64,000 bases of DNA from positions 186,001 through 250,000 of the forward strand of contig NZ_JAXAFK010000004.1 of assembly GCF_033898505.1 (NCBI RefSeq), read 5' to 3'. Position 1 is the first letter of the stretch. Each line of letters begins with the position of its first letter. Source of the DNA: Pectobacterium carotovorum (lineage in GTDB: Bacteria; Pseudomonadota; Gammaproteobacteria; Enterobacterales; Enterobacteriaceae). The translations under genes and the position numbers were made by a program. Below the pieces are notes generated by a model. The model saw only the letters and a program-made list of their open reading frames with translations, had not been told where the DNA came from and searched no databases. Shown piece by piece: positions 7,365 through 17,370 of this stretch.

Positions 7365-7651
7365 ATGAAAAAAACCAATATATGAGAATAGGTTCACGAA
7401 ATGATAGGCATTGCTGGAAACAATGTGAGGCAGGTCATGGAAAACGTGTTTCAGACGTGAAGGACAGGTAAAACCCACTATTGCTGTGCTTATTACGCTA
7501 AGTGTTTTGATTTCAGGCATTTTCTACTTTTGGCTATAAAAACGACAAATTGAGATTTAAAAAGCCCACCGTCCCCCTGTTATGTTTATCACCTGATGTT
7601 GCATTTTCTCGCTGCATTTTAATTTTTCGTTATAAGGGAGAGGTCATAAGC

Positions 7652-8674
7652 ATGTCATTGATGATGAAAAAATCGGTCATGGAAAGGCGTGGAGAAAGCG
7701 CGCCATTATGGAAAAACGTGACGACGCGACTGCGCCAACTCCCCGCGATTCTGGCTGCTGGCGCCCTGCTGCTCATGTCCGCCGCCTATGCGCAGGACAG
7801 CGTGCCAACGCAGCTACGCGTCGGCTATCAGAAAGGTTCGGTCAGCCTAGTGCTGGCAAAATCACACCAGCTGCTGGAAAAACAGTTCCCCAACACCAAA
7901 ATTAGCTGGGTTGAGTTCCCCGCCGGCCCACAGATGCTGGAAGCGCTCAACGTTGGCAGCATCGATCTGGGCGGCACCGGCGATATCCCGCCGATTTTTG
8001 CGCAGGCCGCTGGCGCTGACCTGCTGTATGTCGGTGTGGAACCGCCTAAGCCTCAGGCCGAAGTGATTCTGGTGCGGGAAGACAGCCCGGTGAAAACCGT
8101 CGCTGACTTAAAAGGCCGTAAAGTTGCCTTTCAGAAAGGCTCCAGCGCACACAATACGCTGCTGCGGGCGCTGCAACGTGACGGACTGAAATTCACCGAT
8201 ATCAAACCGACCTACCTGACTCCCGCTGATGCGCGCGCGGCCTTCCAGCAAGGCAACGTCGATGCATGGGCAATCTGGGATCCCTACTATTCCGCCGCGC
8301 TGCTGGAAGGCGGCGTTCGCGTTCTGGTCGATAGCAGCGGACTGGAGAAAACCGGTTCCTTCTATCTGGCTGGTCGTCCTTATGCCGAGGCGCACGGCAC
8401 CTTTATTCGCCAGGTACTGGACGAGCTGACCAAGGCCGATGCCTTAACGATCAGCGACCGGGCGCAAAGCGTCACGCTGTTGGCAAACGCGGTAGGGCTG
8501 CCGGAAAAAGTGATTGAAACGGCGCTCGACCATCGACCGCCGACCACCATAGAACCGCTGGATGCCGCCACGATCAAGGCACAGCAATCCACCGCCGACC
8601 TGTTTTATGAAAACCGTCTGGTACCGGTGAAGGTTAATATCGCAGAGCGCGTCTGGCATCCCAAGGCGAACTAA
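7652..8674 (+). CDS. ssuA: Aliphatic sulfonate ABC transporter, substrate-binding protein
   Basis: A 340-residue periplasmic binding protein for alkanesulfonates, the first gene of ssuADCB. ATG 7652 has SD GGGAG 8 nt upstream. An unusually long N-region precedes the hydrophobic core, with likely signal cleavage after AYA at residue 47. The mature part has SsuA/TauA-type motifs: [50 protein letters not shown] and [15 protein letters not shown]. In enterobacteria the operon is switched on by Cbl under sulfate limitation; no Cbl site was identified here. Confidence 0.93.
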   Translation: MSLMMKKSVMERRGESAPLWKNVTTRLRQLPAILAAGALLLMSAAYAQDSVPTQLRVGYQKGSVSLVLAKSHQLLEKQFPNTKISWVEFPAGPQMLEALNVGSIDLGGTGDIPPIFAQAAGADLLYVGVEPPKPQAEVILVREDSPVKTVADLKGRKVAFQKGSSAHNTLLRALQRDGLKFTDIKPTYLTPADARAAFQQGNVDAWAIWDPYYSAALLEGGVRVLVDSSGLEKTGSFYLAGRPYAEAHGTFIRQVLDELTKADALTISDRAQSVTLLANAVGLPEKVIETALDHRPPTTIEPLDAATIKAQQSTADLFYENRLVPVKVNIAERVWHPKAN

Positions 8675-8733
8675 TTCGCCTATCGCTCACCCTTTTGTTT
8701 ACCCCAAACAAGACTGTTCAAGGAGTTCACACC

Positions 8734-9876
8734 ATGAGTCTTAACGTATTCTGGTTTCTGCCCACCCACGGAGACGGTCGCTATCTTGGTAGCACCGAGG
8801 GCGCACGTCATGTTGACTACAGCTATCTGCAACAGGTGGCACAAGCCGCCGAGCGGCAAGGGTTTGGCGGCGTCCTGCTGCCGACGGGCCGCTCCTGCGA
8901 AGATTCCTGGCTGGTTGCGGCATCGCTCATTCCGGTGACGCAGCGGCTGAAATTTCTCGTTGCCCTGCGCCCCGGCGTAATTTCCCCCACCATCGCCGCA
9001 CGACAGGCCGCCACGCTGGACAGGCTGTCCAACGGTCGAGCGCTGTTCAATCTGGTGACCGGCGGCGACCCAGAAGAATTGGCCGCCGAAGGGCTGTTCC
9101 TCAGTCATGAAGAACGCTACGAAGCCTCGGCGGAATTTACCCACATCTGGCGCAGGCTGCTGGAAGGCGAAACTGTCGATTTCGCAGGGAAACACATTCA
9201 GGTCAAAGACGCCAAACTGCTTTACCCGCCCGTGCAGCAGCCACGTCCGCCGCTCTACTTTGGCGGCTCTTCCGAGGCCGCGCAGAATCTGGCGGCAGAG
9301 CAGGTCGATCTCTACCTGACGTGGGGTGAGCCACCTGAACAGGTTAAAGAAAAGCTGGCGGAGGTCCGTGCCAAAGCGGCGGCACAGGGGCGTGAGGTTC
9401 GCTTCGGTATTCGCCTGCACGTCATCGTTCGGGAAACCACCGAGGAAGCCTGGCAGGCCGCCGATCGACTGATTTCCCAACTGGATGAAAAAACCATCGC
9501 CGACGCACAGGCGGCGCTGGCGCGTTTCGATTCCGTCGGTCAGAAGCGCATGGCCGCTCTGCACGGCGGTAAGAAGGACAAGCTGGAGATCAGCCCGAAT
9601 CTGTGGGCAGGCATTGGTCTGGTGCGCGGCGGCGCAGGCACGGCGCTGGTTGGCGATGGTCCGACGGTCGCCGAACGTATTCAGGAATACGCGGATCTCG
9701 GCATTGATACCTTTATTCTGTCCGGCTATCCGCATCTGGAAGAAGCGTATCGCGTGGGTGAACTGCTGTTCCCGCATCTCGATCTGGCGCAGCAGCCCAC
9801 GCCGCTGCATACGGTGAGCAACGCGGGAGAGCTGATTGCTAACCGCTATGTGCCGCGTAAAGTCTCACAAAGCTGA
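8734..9876 (+). CDS. ssuD: FMNH2-dependent alkanesulfonate monooxygenase
   Basis: A 380-residue flavin-dependent monooxygenase of the bacterial luciferase family. It cleaves C-S bonds of C2-C10 alkanesulfonates with FMNH2 and O2, releasing sulfite and an aldehyde. Start [19 protein letters not shown] with SD AAGGAG matches E. coli SsuD closely along its full length, including [19 protein letters not shown] and [14 protein letters not shown]. It needs an FMN reductase (SsuE), and no ssuE lies in this operon or window. The long antisense reading frame over this gene is a codon-bias shadow. Confidence 0.96.
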   Translation: MSLNVFWFLPTHGDGRYLGSTEGARHVDYSYLQQVAQAAERQGFGGVLLPTGRSCEDSWLVAASLIPVTQRLKFLVALRPGVISPTIAARQAATLDRLSNGRALFNLVTGGDPEELAAEGLFLSHEERYEASAEFTHIWRRLLEGETVDFAGKHIQVKDAKLLYPPVQQPRPPLYFGGSSEAAQNLAAEQVDLYLTWGEPPEQVKEKLAEVRAKAAAQGREVRFGIRLHVIVRETTEEAWQAADRLISQLDEKTIADAQAALARFDSVGQKRMAALHGGKKDKLEISPNLWAGIGLVRGGAGTALVGDGPTVAERIQEYADLGIDTFILSGYPHLEEAYRVGELLFPHLDLAQQPTPLHTVSNAGELIANRYVPRKVSQS

Positions 9877-9886
9877 GGAACCGATC

Positions 9887-10681
9887 ATGGCAAGAACGCT
9901 CTCTTCACTGGCACAGCGGTTTGCACCCTTCCTGCTCCCCGTGACGCTGCTGGTCGCGTGGCAGGTTTCCGTCGAGTTCGGCTGGCTATCCAACCGGATT
10001 TTGCCTGCGCCCAGTTCGGTGATTACCGCAGGCTGGTCGCTCATCTCTAGCGGCGAGCTGTGGCAGCATCTGGCTATCAGCGGCTGGCGCGCCCTGATCG
10101 GGTTCGCTATCGGCGGCAGCATTGGGTTAACGCTCGGCTTTATCACCGGGCTGTCGCGCTGGGGTGAGCGTCTGCTGGACAGCTCGGTGCAGATGATCCG
10201 CAACGTTCCTCATCTGGCGCTGATTCCGCTGGTGATTCTGTGGTTCGGCATTGATGAAGCGGCCAAGATCTTTCTGGTGGCGCTGGGCACGCTGTTCCCG
10301 GTTTATCTCAACACCTATCACGGCATTAAAAACATCGATCGCGGCCTGTTGGAGATGGCGCGCAGCTACGGCCTGTCCGGCCTGAGCCTGTTCTCTCAGG
10401 TGGTGTTGCCCGGCGCGCTGCCGTCCATCATGGTCGGCATTCGTTTTGCGCTGGGCTTTATGTGGCTGACGCTCATTGTCGCGGAAACGATTTCTGCCAA
10501 CTCCGGCATCGGCTACCTCGCCATGAACGCCCGCGAGTTCCTGCAAACGGACGTGGTCGTGGTTGCCATCATTCTTTACGCGCTGCTCGGCAAGCTGGCC
10601 GATATCAGCGCTCAGGGGCTGGAGCGCATTTGGCTGCGCTGGAATCCGGCTTATCAAACCTCATCGGGGGACGCATCATGA
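9887..10681 (+). CDS. ssuC: Sulfonate ABC transporter permease
   Basis: A 264-residue inner-membrane permease of the binding-protein-dependent type, with about six hydrophobic segments. The EAA loop [29 protein letters not shown] contacts the ATPase SsuB. ATG 9887 ([12 protein letters not shown]) has SD GAGGAA and lies 10 bp after ssuD. Its stop overlaps the ssuB start by 4 bp (ATGA), so the two are coupled. Confidence 0.94.
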   Translation: MARTLSSLAQRFAPFLLPVTLLVAWQVSVEFGWLSNRILPAPSSVITAGWSLISSGELWQHLAISGWRALIGFAIGGSIGLTLGFITGLSRWGERLLDSSVQMIRNVPHLALIPLVILWFGIDEAAKIFLVALGTLFPVYLNTYHGIKNIDRGLLEMARSYGLSGLSLFSQVVLPGALPSIMVGIRFALGFMWLTLIVAETISANSGIGYLAMNAREFLQTDVVVVAIILYALLGKLADISAQGLERIWLRWNPAYQTSSGDAS

Positions 10682-11478
10682 CCGCTTTTACCGATTCTGC
10701 AACGCACGCGCATTCACCGTCGCCGCTCACCAAAGGGACGCCGCTGGCGCTGGATGCCATCACCAAACACTATGGCCACCGCACCGTGCTGAATGACGTG
10801 CAGCTGCGCATTCCGTCCGGGCAGTTTGTTGCCATCGTTGGCCGCAGCGGCTGCGGTAAAAGCACCCTGCTGCGCCTGCTCGCCGGGCTGGAAGCCGCCA
10901 GCAGCGGCGAACTGCTGACCGGCACCGCACCGCTCAGCAGCGCAAAAGATGACACGCGGCTGATGTTTCAGGAAGCACGCCTGCTGCCGTGGAAAAAGGT
11001 GATCGATAATGTCGGGCTGGGGCTGCGCGGCAACTGGCGTGAGAAAGCGCAGGAGGCGCTGGCCTCCGTCGGGCTGGCAGATCGCGCCGGCGACTGGCCA
11101 GCAGCGCTGTCCGGCGGTCAGAAACAGCGCGTCGCGCTGGCACGCGCGCTCATTCACCATCCGCGTCTGCTGCTGTTGGATGAACCGCTGGGTGCGCTGG
11201 ATGCCTTAACCCGCATCGAGATGCAAAGCCTGATCGAAAATCTGTGGCGCCAGCACGGCTTCACCGTACTGCTGGTGACTCACGATGTCTCCGAAGCCAT
11301 TGCACTGGCCGACCGGGTTATTCTGATCGAAGAAGGGCGCGTGGGGCTGGATATTACGGTCGATTTACCCCGGCCGCGGCGTCGTGGATCGGCAAAACTG
11401 GCGGAGCTGGAAGCCCGCGTGCTGGAGCGCGTGCTGGCCCCTACCTCGCCTCCTCTGCCCCAGCAGGCGGCAATGTAA
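10678..11478 (+). CDS. ssuB: Sulfonate ABC transporter ATP-binding protein
   Basis: A 266-residue ABC ATPase that powers SsuAC. Walker [10 protein letters not shown], signature LSGGQKQR, Walker [13 protein letters not shown] and the switch histidine in LVTHD are all present. The start is the ATG overlapping the ssuC stop; longer in-frame extensions run back through ssuC and are rejected. The C-terminal Pro/Arg-rich tail is typical of SsuB. Confidence 0.95.
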   Translation: MTAFTDSATHAHSPSPLTKGTPLALDAITKHYGHRTVLNDVQLRIPSGQFVAIVGRSGCGKSTLLRLLAGLEAASSGELLTGTAPLSSAKDDTRLMFQEARLLPWKKVIDNVGLGLRGNWREKAQEALASVGLADRAGDWPAALSGGQKQRVALARALIHHPRLLLLDEPLGALDALTRIEMQSLIENLWRQHGFTVLLVTHDVSEAIALADRVILIEEGRVGLDITVDLPRPRRRGSAKLAELEARVLERVLAPTSPPLPQQAAM

Positions 11479-11486
11479 CCGTCATT

Positions 11487-11518
11487 CTGGCGATCGAGAC
11501 TGTGTATCTTATCGCCAG
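11487..11518 (+). terminator. Possible ssu operon terminator
   Basis: Stem CTGGCGAT (11487-11494) / ATCGCCAG (11511-11518) followed by ATTT only 8 bp after ssuB. The loop is long (16 nt) and the T-tract poor, so this is a weak call. Confidence 0.4.
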
Positions 11519-11577
11519 ATTTAACATCAAAAATATTGACTAATATTCTCAAAACACCCCGTTTTCCCTTCCATCTG

Positions 11578-11619
11578 CATCGGCGTAATATCCTCTTCAT
11601 CGAAAGGAAATGACCTTTC
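11578..11619 (+). promoter_or_regulatory. Conserved leader of DUF1471 gene 2 with stem-loop
   Basis: CATCGGCGTAATATCCTCTTCAT (11578-11600) followed by stem GAAAGG (11602-11607) / CCTTTC (11614-11619), the counterpart of 3582-3624. The stem is retained while the loop differs in sequence. Confidence 0.65.
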
Positions 11620-11650
11620 ACTCCAAACAACATTGAACAGGATACATCAC

Positions 11651-11908
11651 ATGAAAAACGTAAAATTCTTCGCCGCTGCTGTCGTACTTTCTACCCTGTC
11701 TTTTGGTGCTTTCGCTGCCGAACAGGTCTCTTCACAGCAGGCACAAAGTCTGGAAAAAGTGGGTATCGTTAGCGCTACTGCTCGTAGCCTGGATTCACTG
11801 CAAGCACAGCTGGCTCAGAAAGCAGAAAAAGCCGGTGCCAGCGCCTTCACTATCACGTCTGCCACGGGTGACAACCAACTGCGCGGCGTCGCCGTTATCT
11901 ATAAATAA
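11651..11908 (+). CDS. Small periplasmic YhcN/BhsA-family protein (DUF1471), paralogue 2
   Basis: An 85-residue secreted DUF1471 protein, the same length as the one at 3654 and highly similar over signal peptide and mature part (EKVGIVSATARSLDSLQAQLAQKAEKAGASAFTITSATGDNQLRG). Start is ATG 11651 with SD ACAGGA; an earlier in-frame start at 11633 adds residues before the signal peptide and is rejected. Likely a stress-responsive envelope protein; exact role unknown. Confidence 0.9.
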   Translation: MKNVKFFAAAVVLSTLSFGAFAAEQVSSQQAQSLEKVGIVSATARSLDSLQAQLAQKAEKAGASAFTITSATGDNQLRGVAVIYK

Positions 11909-11937
11909 TGGCTGCTGATAAACAATCAAAAAATTAA

Positions 11938-11976
11938 ACGGACTTTCCTCACCAAAGAGGAAAGTCCGTTTTTTTA
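11938..11976. terminator. Bidirectional terminator between DUF1471 gene 2 and dgoT
   Basis: A 13-bp stem ACGGACTTTCCTC (11938-11950) / GAGGAAAGTCCGT (11957-11969) with TTTTTTT on the plus side and TTTAATTTTTTG on the minus side. It serves the two convergent genes. Confidence 0.92.
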
Positions 11977-12010
11977 TGGCTTTCGCCCGAGCCCTAAACA
12001 CCCAGATGAA

Positions 12011-13300
12011 TTACCCTACACGCTTCACTTCGCCCACCAGTAAGATGTAAGAGAGTGCGCCAACCAGCGCTACGCCAGCAATGTAGGTCAGCGCCGGAGC
12101 AAAACCGTAATCCTGCGCCAGATAGCCAATAATCAATGGCACCGTGATACCACCCAGACCGCCGACAAAGTTGAACACGCCCCCCGTCAGACCAATCAGG
12201 CGAATCGGCGCCAGCGACGACACCAGTGACCAGGTGATAGAAGCAAAGCCATTGCCAAAGAACGCCAGCGCCATCAGCGTCATAATCCATACCGGATCGT
12301 TGGTATAGTTCGCCCCCATGATGCAGGTTGAAATCAACAGGCCGCAGATAATTGGCGTTTTACGCGCCAGACCGATCGATTTTCCGCTACGCACCAGACG
12401 GTCCGCCACAAACCCGGACAGCAGCACGCCAACGAACGCCGCCAGGAAAGGCACTGTCGTCATAAAGCCAGCTGTCAGTGCGCTAATCTGTTTTTCCTGC
12501 GTCAGGTAGTTCGGGAACCACGTCAGGAAGAACCACAGCGTAGAGGTCACGGCAAACTGCCCGATATACACGCCCACCAGTTTGCGGTTAAACACCAGCT
12601 TCCAGTCGGCCGCCGTCAACGGCGTACGCGCTTTTTTCTCACTCGGCGCATCGCCATCAACAATACCGCCGCCTTCGGCAATGTAATCCAGCTCGGCCTG
12701 ATTGATCCCTTTGCTTTTCTTCGGTGGCTGATAAACAAAGTGCCAGATAATTGCCCAGACAATACCGACGCCGCCGGTAACAATGAACACCCAGTGCCAG
12801 CTCAGGATTTCCTGCAACCAGATAAGCAATGGCGTAAGAAATGCCAGACCAACGAACTGTCCTGACGTATAGAATCCGACGGCGGAAGCGCGTTCTTGCT
12901 CAGGGAACCAACTGGTCACCATGCGGTTATTCGTCGGAAATGCAGGCGCTTCAAACAGCCCGGTCACGGCGCGTAAACCAATCAACGATGCCAGACCGGT
13001 AGCGAAACCTTGCAGCAATGTGGCAATCGACCATCCCATGATGGCGATAAAATAGGTGACCTTTGAACCGACGCGGTCAAGGAACCAGCCGCCGGGTATT
13101 TGGCATAACGTATAGGTCCAGGCAAACGCGGAAAAGATATAGCCCATTTGTGTTTTTGTAATGCCGAACTCTTCCTGAATATGTGCCGACGCCACAGCCA
13201 GGTTGGCCCGATCCACATAGCAGATGACGACCGTAATAAAAATCATCAGCAAGGTGAAATAACGCCGTTTTGTAGGACGGGTAGTTAATGTCATATCCAT
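12011..13300 (-). CDS. dgoT: D-galactonate:H+ symporter (MFS)
   Basis: A 429-residue inner-membrane transporter of the anion:cation symporter branch of MFS. About twelve hydrophobic segments. Signature elements: [11 protein letters not shown] in TM1, [11 protein letters not shown] in the TM2-3 loop, and [24 protein letters not shown]. Last gene of the dgo operon, separated from dgoD by a 344-bp gene-free, foldable spacer. Start ATG 13300 with SD CAGGAA. Confidence 0.93.
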   Translation of the reverse strand: MDMTLTTRPTKRRYFTLLMIFITVVICYVDRANLAVASAHIQEEFGITKTQMGYIFSAFAWTYTLCQIPGGWFLDRVGSKVTYFIAIMGWSIATLLQGFATGLASLIGLRAVTGLFEAPAFPTNNRMVTSWFPEQERASAVGFYTSGQFVGLAFLTPLLIWLQEILSWHWVFIVTGGVGIVWAIIWHFVYQPPKKSKGINQAELDYIAEGGGIVDGDAPSEKKARTPLTAADWKLVFNRKLVGVYIGQFAVTSTLWFFLTWFPNYLTQEKQISALTAGFMTTVPFLAAFVGVLLSGFVADRLVRSGKSIGLARKTPIICGLLISTCIMGANYTNDPVWIMTLMALAFFGNGFASITWSLVSSLAPIRLIGLTGGVFNFVGGLGGITVPLIIGYLAQDYGFAPALTYIAGVALVGALSYILLVGEVKRVG

Positions 13301-13644
13301 CTTATGTTCCTGTTATTTATTAAACGGGCTGCGATATTTATCGCCCGCTATTTTTGAACGTTCAACAACACCAGCAGTTGGTATGCTTTATTTTTTCTAA
13401 TGAAATAAATAACCGCGCACAGTCAATACATTCCTTTATTGATAATGGCGTTTTATTTTTAATAACCCCGGTGATGAATCATGATAAATGGAAGATTAAT
13501 TCCCCCGACACCAATAAATAGTAATCCCTCACGAAATCATTGAGTTCGTGATAATCCATGATTGCTCTATTTTATTTCGCCGGGGGAAATGCGTTATGTT
13601 TTAACGGTCATTCAATTCCCATATTGCTTGAGACATGACGCGTA
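13301..13644. other. Structured dgoD-dgoT spacer
   Basis: A 344-bp AT-rich stretch without a gene. It contains a large imperfect dyad (ATTCCCCCG at 13499-13507 with CGGGGGAAAT at 13581-13590) enclosing a perfect 7-bp stem TCACGAA (13529-13535) / TTCGTGA (13545-13551). It may carry a processing site, an attenuator or an internal dgoT promoter; none can be chosen from sequence alone. Confidence 0.6.
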
Positions 13645-14793
13645 TTACCACTCGGCGACGGCACCGTCAGGATAACGCCACACCGGGTTGCGCCAGTCTG
13701 GCGCATTTTTACTGCGTTCAATAACCAGCTCTTCATTAATTTCCACACCGAGGCCAGGCTTATTCAGCGGATAGAAATGGCCGTCGGTCATAGCAAAGTC
13801 TTCTTTATTGACAACATAATCCAACAGCTCGGCACCTTTATTATAATGGATGCCCATACTTTGCTCCTGGAATACGGCATTACGCGCCACAAAGTCGAGA
13901 TGTAAACAGGAAGCCAGTGCAATTGGACCTAATGGACAGTGTGGTGCCAGCGCAACATCATAGGCTTCCGCCATAGCGGCAATTTTAAAGCACTCGGTAA
14001 TACCGCCCGCGTGAGACAGGTCAGGCTGAATAATGGCCAGTCCGCCGTCTGCCAGTACGCGTTTGAAATCAAAGCGTGAGAACATACGCTCGCCCGCTGC
14101 AATCGGCAGGTGGGTTTGCGCCGCCAGACGAGGATAGTATTCCGCCTGTTCAGCCAGCACCGGTTCTTCAATAAACAGCGGACGGTACGGCTCCAGCTCT
14201 TTTATCAGGATTTTCGCCATCGGCGCATCCACACGACCGTGGAAATCCAGACCGAATTCGATGCTGTTACCAAAGGCTTCGCGGATTTCCGCAACCACGG
14301 CCACCGCCGCATCCACTTTGCGCGAGTTATCAATGATGCCCATCTCTTCACAGCCGTTCAGCTTGAAGGTATCGAAGCCAATGTCGGTCAGCTTCTTGAT
14401 GCCTGCAATCACTTCGGAAGGACGGTCGCCGCCCACCCAGCTGTACGCTTTGATCTTATCGCGCACCAGCCCACCCAGTAACTGATAAACCGGTACACCC
14501 AGCGCCTTGCCTTTGATGTCCCACAATGCCTGGTCAATACCGGCGATCGCACTCATCAGGATCGGGCCGCCGCGGTAGAATCCCGCGCGGTAAAGCACCT
14601 GCCAGATGTCGTTGATGCGTGCCGGGTCTTGCCCGATCAGATAGTCAGACAGCTCGTGAACGGCAGCTTCAACCGTACGTGCGCGGCCTTCGATAACCGG
14701 TTCGCCCCAGCCGACAATGCCTTCATCGGTTTCAATCTTCAGGAACATCCAGCGTGGCGGCAGCCGGTACGTGGTGATTTTGGTAATTTTCAT
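13645..14793 (-). CDS. dgoD: D-galactonate dehydratase
   Basis: A 382-residue enolase-superfamily enzyme that dehydrates D-galactonate to 2-dehydro-3-deoxy-galactonate. [25 protein letters not shown] starts the capping domain. Metal ligands appear in the barrel as [15 protein letters not shown] and AAGERM, with the general-base His in [12 protein letters not shown]. Overlaps the dgoA stop by 4 bp. Full length for the family. Confidence 0.96.
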   Translation of the reverse strand: MKITKITTYRLPPRWMFLKIETDEGIVGWGEPVIEGRARTVEAAVHELSDYLIGQDPARINDIWQVLYRAGFYRGGPILMSAIAGIDQALWDIKGKALGVPVYQLLGGLVRDKIKAYSWVGGDRPSEVIAGIKKLTDIGFDTFKLNGCEEMGIIDNSRKVDAAVAVVAEIREAFGNSIEFGLDFHGRVDAPMAKILIKELEPYRPLFIEEPVLAEQAEYYPRLAAQTHLPIAAGERMFSRFDFKRVLADGGLAIIQPDLSHAGGITECFKIAAMAEAYDVALAPHCPLGPIALASCLHLDFVARNAVFQEQSMGIHYNKGAELLDYVVNKEDFAMTDGHFYPLNKPGLGVEINEELVIERSKNAPDWRNPVWRYPDGAVAEW

Positions 14794-15407
14794 TGAACAG
14801 CGTCCTTATAAGCGTTAACAAATGCATGTGCTTTTTGCGCGGTGACGTCAACCGACTGACCAGCTCGATACAGATCGCCGCCTAACCCGGCACCGACGCA
14901 GCCTGCACTAAGGTAATCCTTCAGGTTCTCTGGCGTAACGCCACCGACGGCAAAGACGGGAACGTCTTTTGGCAATACCGCTTTCAGCGCCTTGATGTAG
15001 TCCGGCCCAAATGCCGATGACGGGAAAATTTTCAGCGATTGCGCACCCGCTTCCAGCGCCACGAAGGCTTCCGTCGCGGTGGCACAGCCTGGGCATACCG
15101 TCATGCCGTAACCCACCGCCCGGCGAATCACCTCAGGGGAAATGTTAGGCGTAACGACTAACTTGCTGCCAATTTCCTGTAATTTGTCGACATAGTCGGC
15201 TTTTAGTACCGTCCCTGCGCCAATCAGGGCGCGATCGCCAAAATGCTCTACCGCCAGTTGAATACTTTCATACGGGTTCGGCGAATTCAGCGGGATCTCC
15301 ACTGCATCGAATCCGGCATCCAGCAGCGCCGCGACATGTTCCAGCACCTCATCCGGCGTGATACCGCGCAGAATCGCAATCAAGGGAAGATTAGTATTCC
15401 AGCTCAT
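14790..15407 (-). CDS. dgoA: 2-dehydro-3-deoxy-6-phosphogalactonate aldolase
   Basis: A 205-residue class I KDPG/KDPGal aldolase that splits the phosphorylated sugar acid into pyruvate and glyceraldehyde-3-P. Catalytic elements: Glu in [33 protein letters not shown], and the Schiff-base Lys in [11 protein letters not shown]. The open frame begins at a TTG (15413), but ATG 15407 ([15 protein letters not shown]) has SD AAGGAG 8 nt away and gives the E. coli length. Overlaps the end of dgoK by 17 bp. Confidence 0.96.
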   Translation of the reverse strand: MSWNTNLPLIAILRGITPDEVLEHVAALLDAGFDAVEIPLNSPNPYESIQLAVEHFGDRALIGAGTVLKADYVDKLQEIGSKLVVTPNISPEVIRRAVGYGMTVCPGCATATEAFVALEAGAQSLKIFPSSAFGPDYIKALKAVLPKDVPVFAVGGVTPENLKDYLSAGCVGAGLGGDLYRAGQSVDVTAQKAHAFVNAYKDAVQ

Positions 15408-16287
15408 TAACAATGCTCCTTATTCCTGCCTGAAAAGCCCGATCGCCATCCAGCTGCTGCCAGCGCAATCCAGCTTGTTGTAATGCTTTTTCGTAGCGTG
15501 CGGTCAGCGCAGGGGAGCCGATGAGCGTGATGCTGTCTCCTGCCGCTACCTGATAGTGGCGCTGCATTTGTGAGACTTCGTTGCCAATCAGCAGCCCGGA
15601 CAGCCAGTCGCTCACGGCACTTTTCTCCAGACGCCCCAGCACATGCGCCGCGCGGGTTTCAAACAGGCAGCGGATGATGTTGTCGTCGGCAAAGCCTAGC
15701 GCCAGCCCTTGCTGGAACGCATCGGGGGACGGCTGCTGCTCGGTCAGCCCCACGCCAATTAACGACTGCGTCATCAGCAGGTGGTGCAGTTCGCCGGTCA
15801 TCACCGTACGGAAATCCAGCACGTTGCTGTCATCGGCCCGCACCCACTTCGAGTGAGTTCCCGGCATTAAATAAAGAGAGGAAGGACATTCGCTATATGC
15901 GCCAATCAGCTGGGTTTCTTCACCGCGAATCACATTGCAATTATCGTCCTGCGCAATACTCAGCCCCGGCACGATCCAGGCGGCCAGTGGACGGGCTTCT
16001 TCCACACGCGTCAGGCGATGGGCGACGTCCGTCAGGCGAGTCGGGCATGACAGATACGGTACGGAAAGCCAGCCCGCATTGCTGCCAATCATGCCCGCCA
16101 TCACGACAGGCACGTTGTGCTGCTGCCACGGCGCAACGATCTGCTGAAAAACCTGCTGCGGCGTCTGACCGTTCAAACGCGTGACGCCCGCTTCAGATTT
16201 CACGCTGTCGATACAGACGCCGTCCAGATACAGCCACGCCCGCAGGTTGGTCGAACCCCAGTCAATGGCGATATAGCTTTCACTCAT
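15391..16287 (-). CDS. dgoK: 2-dehydro-3-deoxygalactonokinase
   Basis: A 298-residue sugar-acid kinase (DgoK family) that phosphorylates 2-dehydro-3-deoxygalactonate with ATP. N-terminal phosphate-binding motif AIDWGSTNLRAWLY; other conserved blocks are SEAGVTRLNG, VVMAGMIGSNAGW, VIRGEETQLIGA, MPGTHSKWV and TVMTGELHHLL. The start overlaps the dgoR stop by 4 bp. Confidence 0.95.
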   Translation of the reverse strand: MSESYIAIDWGSTNLRAWLYLDGVCIDSVKSEAGVTRLNGQTPQQVFQQIVAPWQQHNVPVVMAGMIGSNAGWLSVPYLSCPTRLTDVAHRLTRVEEARPLAAWIVPGLSIAQDDNCNVIRGEETQLIGAYSECPSSLYLMPGTHSKWVRADDSNVLDFRTVMTGELHHLLMTQSLIGVGLTEQQPSPDAFQQGLALGFADDNIIRCLFETRAAHVLGRLEKSAVSDWLSGLLIGNEVSQMQRHYQVAAGDSITLIGSPALTARYEKALQQAGLRWQQLDGDRAFQAGIRSIVNELEY

Positions 16288-16982
16288 GTAATGTCCTTTA
16301 ACCGTTTGGTCGAGCTGGCGATCATGGTCAACGCCGCCCGCTCTGCTGCTTCAATATCCTGATGCCGAATGGCATCGTAGAGATCCTGATGCTCACGCAA
16401 TGTCCGTGGCATGTTGTCTTCGTCCGGCATATAGGTGCGCTCAAACACCGCACGCTGCAACGAGCTGATCGCAACGCTTAGCTGCTGTAGCACCGGGTTG
16501 TGCACCGCCGCCAATACCGCCTCATGGAAGCGAATATCCGCTTCATTAAACGCGTCACGATTCTGGTGGTTGGAAATCATGTCGTTCAGCGCCGCTTCAA
16601 TCACCGCCAACTCGCTTGAGGTCGCCCGTTCGGCAGCCCAGCGGGCAATTGTCGGCTCCACCAGATTACGCACCTCGCTCATCGCGCTGATCAGACGCGG
16701 GTCGTAGTCGCTTGCCAGAACCCATTGCAGAACGTCGGTATCCAGGTAATTCCACTGGTTACGTGCGGCTACAAACGCGCCGCGATACCGTTTCACTTCC
16801 ACCAGTCTTTTCGCCATCAGCGCTCTGAACACTTCGCGAATGATGTTGCGCGAAGTCTGAAATTCTTCACACAGTTCAGCTTCTGCGGGTAGCGGCGTAC
16901 CCGGCGCGTATTTCCCGCCAACGATCTGTTGGCCAATATCCAGAATGATGCGGTCGGTTTTGCTTAATTCCTGCTTATTCAT
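16284..16982 (-). CDS. dgoR: GntR/FadR-family repressor of D-galactonate metabolism
   Basis: A 232-residue repressor, with D-galactonate as the expected inducer. N-terminal winged helix (PLPAEAELCEEFQTSRNIIREVFRALMAKRLVEVKRYRGAFVA) and C-terminal all-helical FCD domain with metal/ligand residues in EADIRFHEAV and a late His (LREHQDLYDAI). The frame opens at GTG 16988, with ATGs at 16985 and 16982; the last has GAGG at the best spacing. First gene of dgoRKADT; two palindromic sites lie upstream at 17101-17132. Confidence 0.94.
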   Translation of the reverse strand: MNKQELSKTDRIILDIGQQIVGGKYAPGTPLPAEAELCEEFQTSRNIIREVFRALMAKRLVEVKRYRGAFVAARNQWNYLDTDVLQWVLASDYDPRLISAMSEVRNLVEPTIARWAAERATSSELAVIEAALNDMISNHQNRDAFNEADIRFHEAVLAAVHNPVLQQLSVAISSLQRAVFERTYMPDEDNMPRTLREHQDLYDAIRHQDIEAAERAALTMIASSTKRLKDIT

Positions 16983-17100
16983 CATCACCTCAACGAGACA
17001 AAACGGATTGATATCACTGCACTTACTTTACCCGCCATGCCGCCTGACGTCGCCGAACTGTTGCACAATAACCGCACCCTTCCCTCTTTTCTTGGCCTGA

Positions 17101-17132
17101 TTGTAGTACCATTTACATGTGTTGTACTACAA
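17101..17132. promoter_or_regulatory. Two DgoR-type operators
   Basis: TTGTAGTACCA (17101-17111) and TTGTACTACAA (17122-17132) are 11-bp palindromes of the form TTGTA-S-TACAA, 21 bp apart, so on the same helix face. They agree with the DgoR operator described in E. coli as I recall it. They lie about 120-150 bp upstream of the dgoR start. Confidence 0.75.
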
Positions 17133-17284
17133 TCTGGATCACAAAACGGACAATGGATACAATTTTGAAACATCAAGCGTCCCCGGATTTCAACATCCAG
17201 AGGAATTGAGCTGTGCGAAGTTGGAAGGCGACGAAAGCCCGCCAGCGGCAGTGAAAAGAGAGAGGAAAAAGTAAGGAAGAGAGT

Positions 17285-17344
17285 AAGAAGAAAAAGAATG
17301 GCGGTTCAGGCCATACGCAATGCGCACGCAAAAGAACCGCCATT
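17285..17344 (-). terminator. Terminator of the 17-26 kb operon
   Basis: An 11-bp stem AATGGCGGTTC (17297-17307) / GAACCGCCATT (17334-17344), followed on the minus strand by CTTTTTCTTCTT. It lies 26 bp beyond the last gene of the operon. The loop is long (26 nt). Confidence 0.65.
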
Positions 17345-17370
17345 AATGGCAAAGTCAGATAAGGGTAAAG

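Larger units (their letters stand above)
7233..7651. other. Gene-free region between PTS cluster I and ssuA
   Basis: About 420 bp without a convincing gene. It holds the tandem repeat (7255-7317), a LacI-type dyad (7351-7364), a weak CRP-like match TGTGA-N6-TCA (7424-7437), and the promoter regions of the leftward PTS operon and the rightward ssu operon. An in-frame extension of ssuA back to 7550 has no SD and is not taken as coding. Confidence 0.6.
16983..17370. other. Gene-free region upstream of dgoR
   Basis: Contains the dgo promoter region with two DgoR-type operators (17101-17111, 17122-17132), a purine-rich stretch at 17255-17297, and the terminator of the leftward importer operon (17285-17344). 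No convincing gene. Confidence 0.6.

Noticed and set aside
7424..7439. CRP site near PTS cluster I
   Set aside because: Only TGTGA-N6-TCA matches; the second half-site is poor, so it is mentioned but not called.
8680..9810. A 376-codon open frame antisense to ssuD
   Set aside because: Composition-driven shadow of a GC-rich gene: no SD, no family features, and the plus-strand frame is a full-length SsuD.
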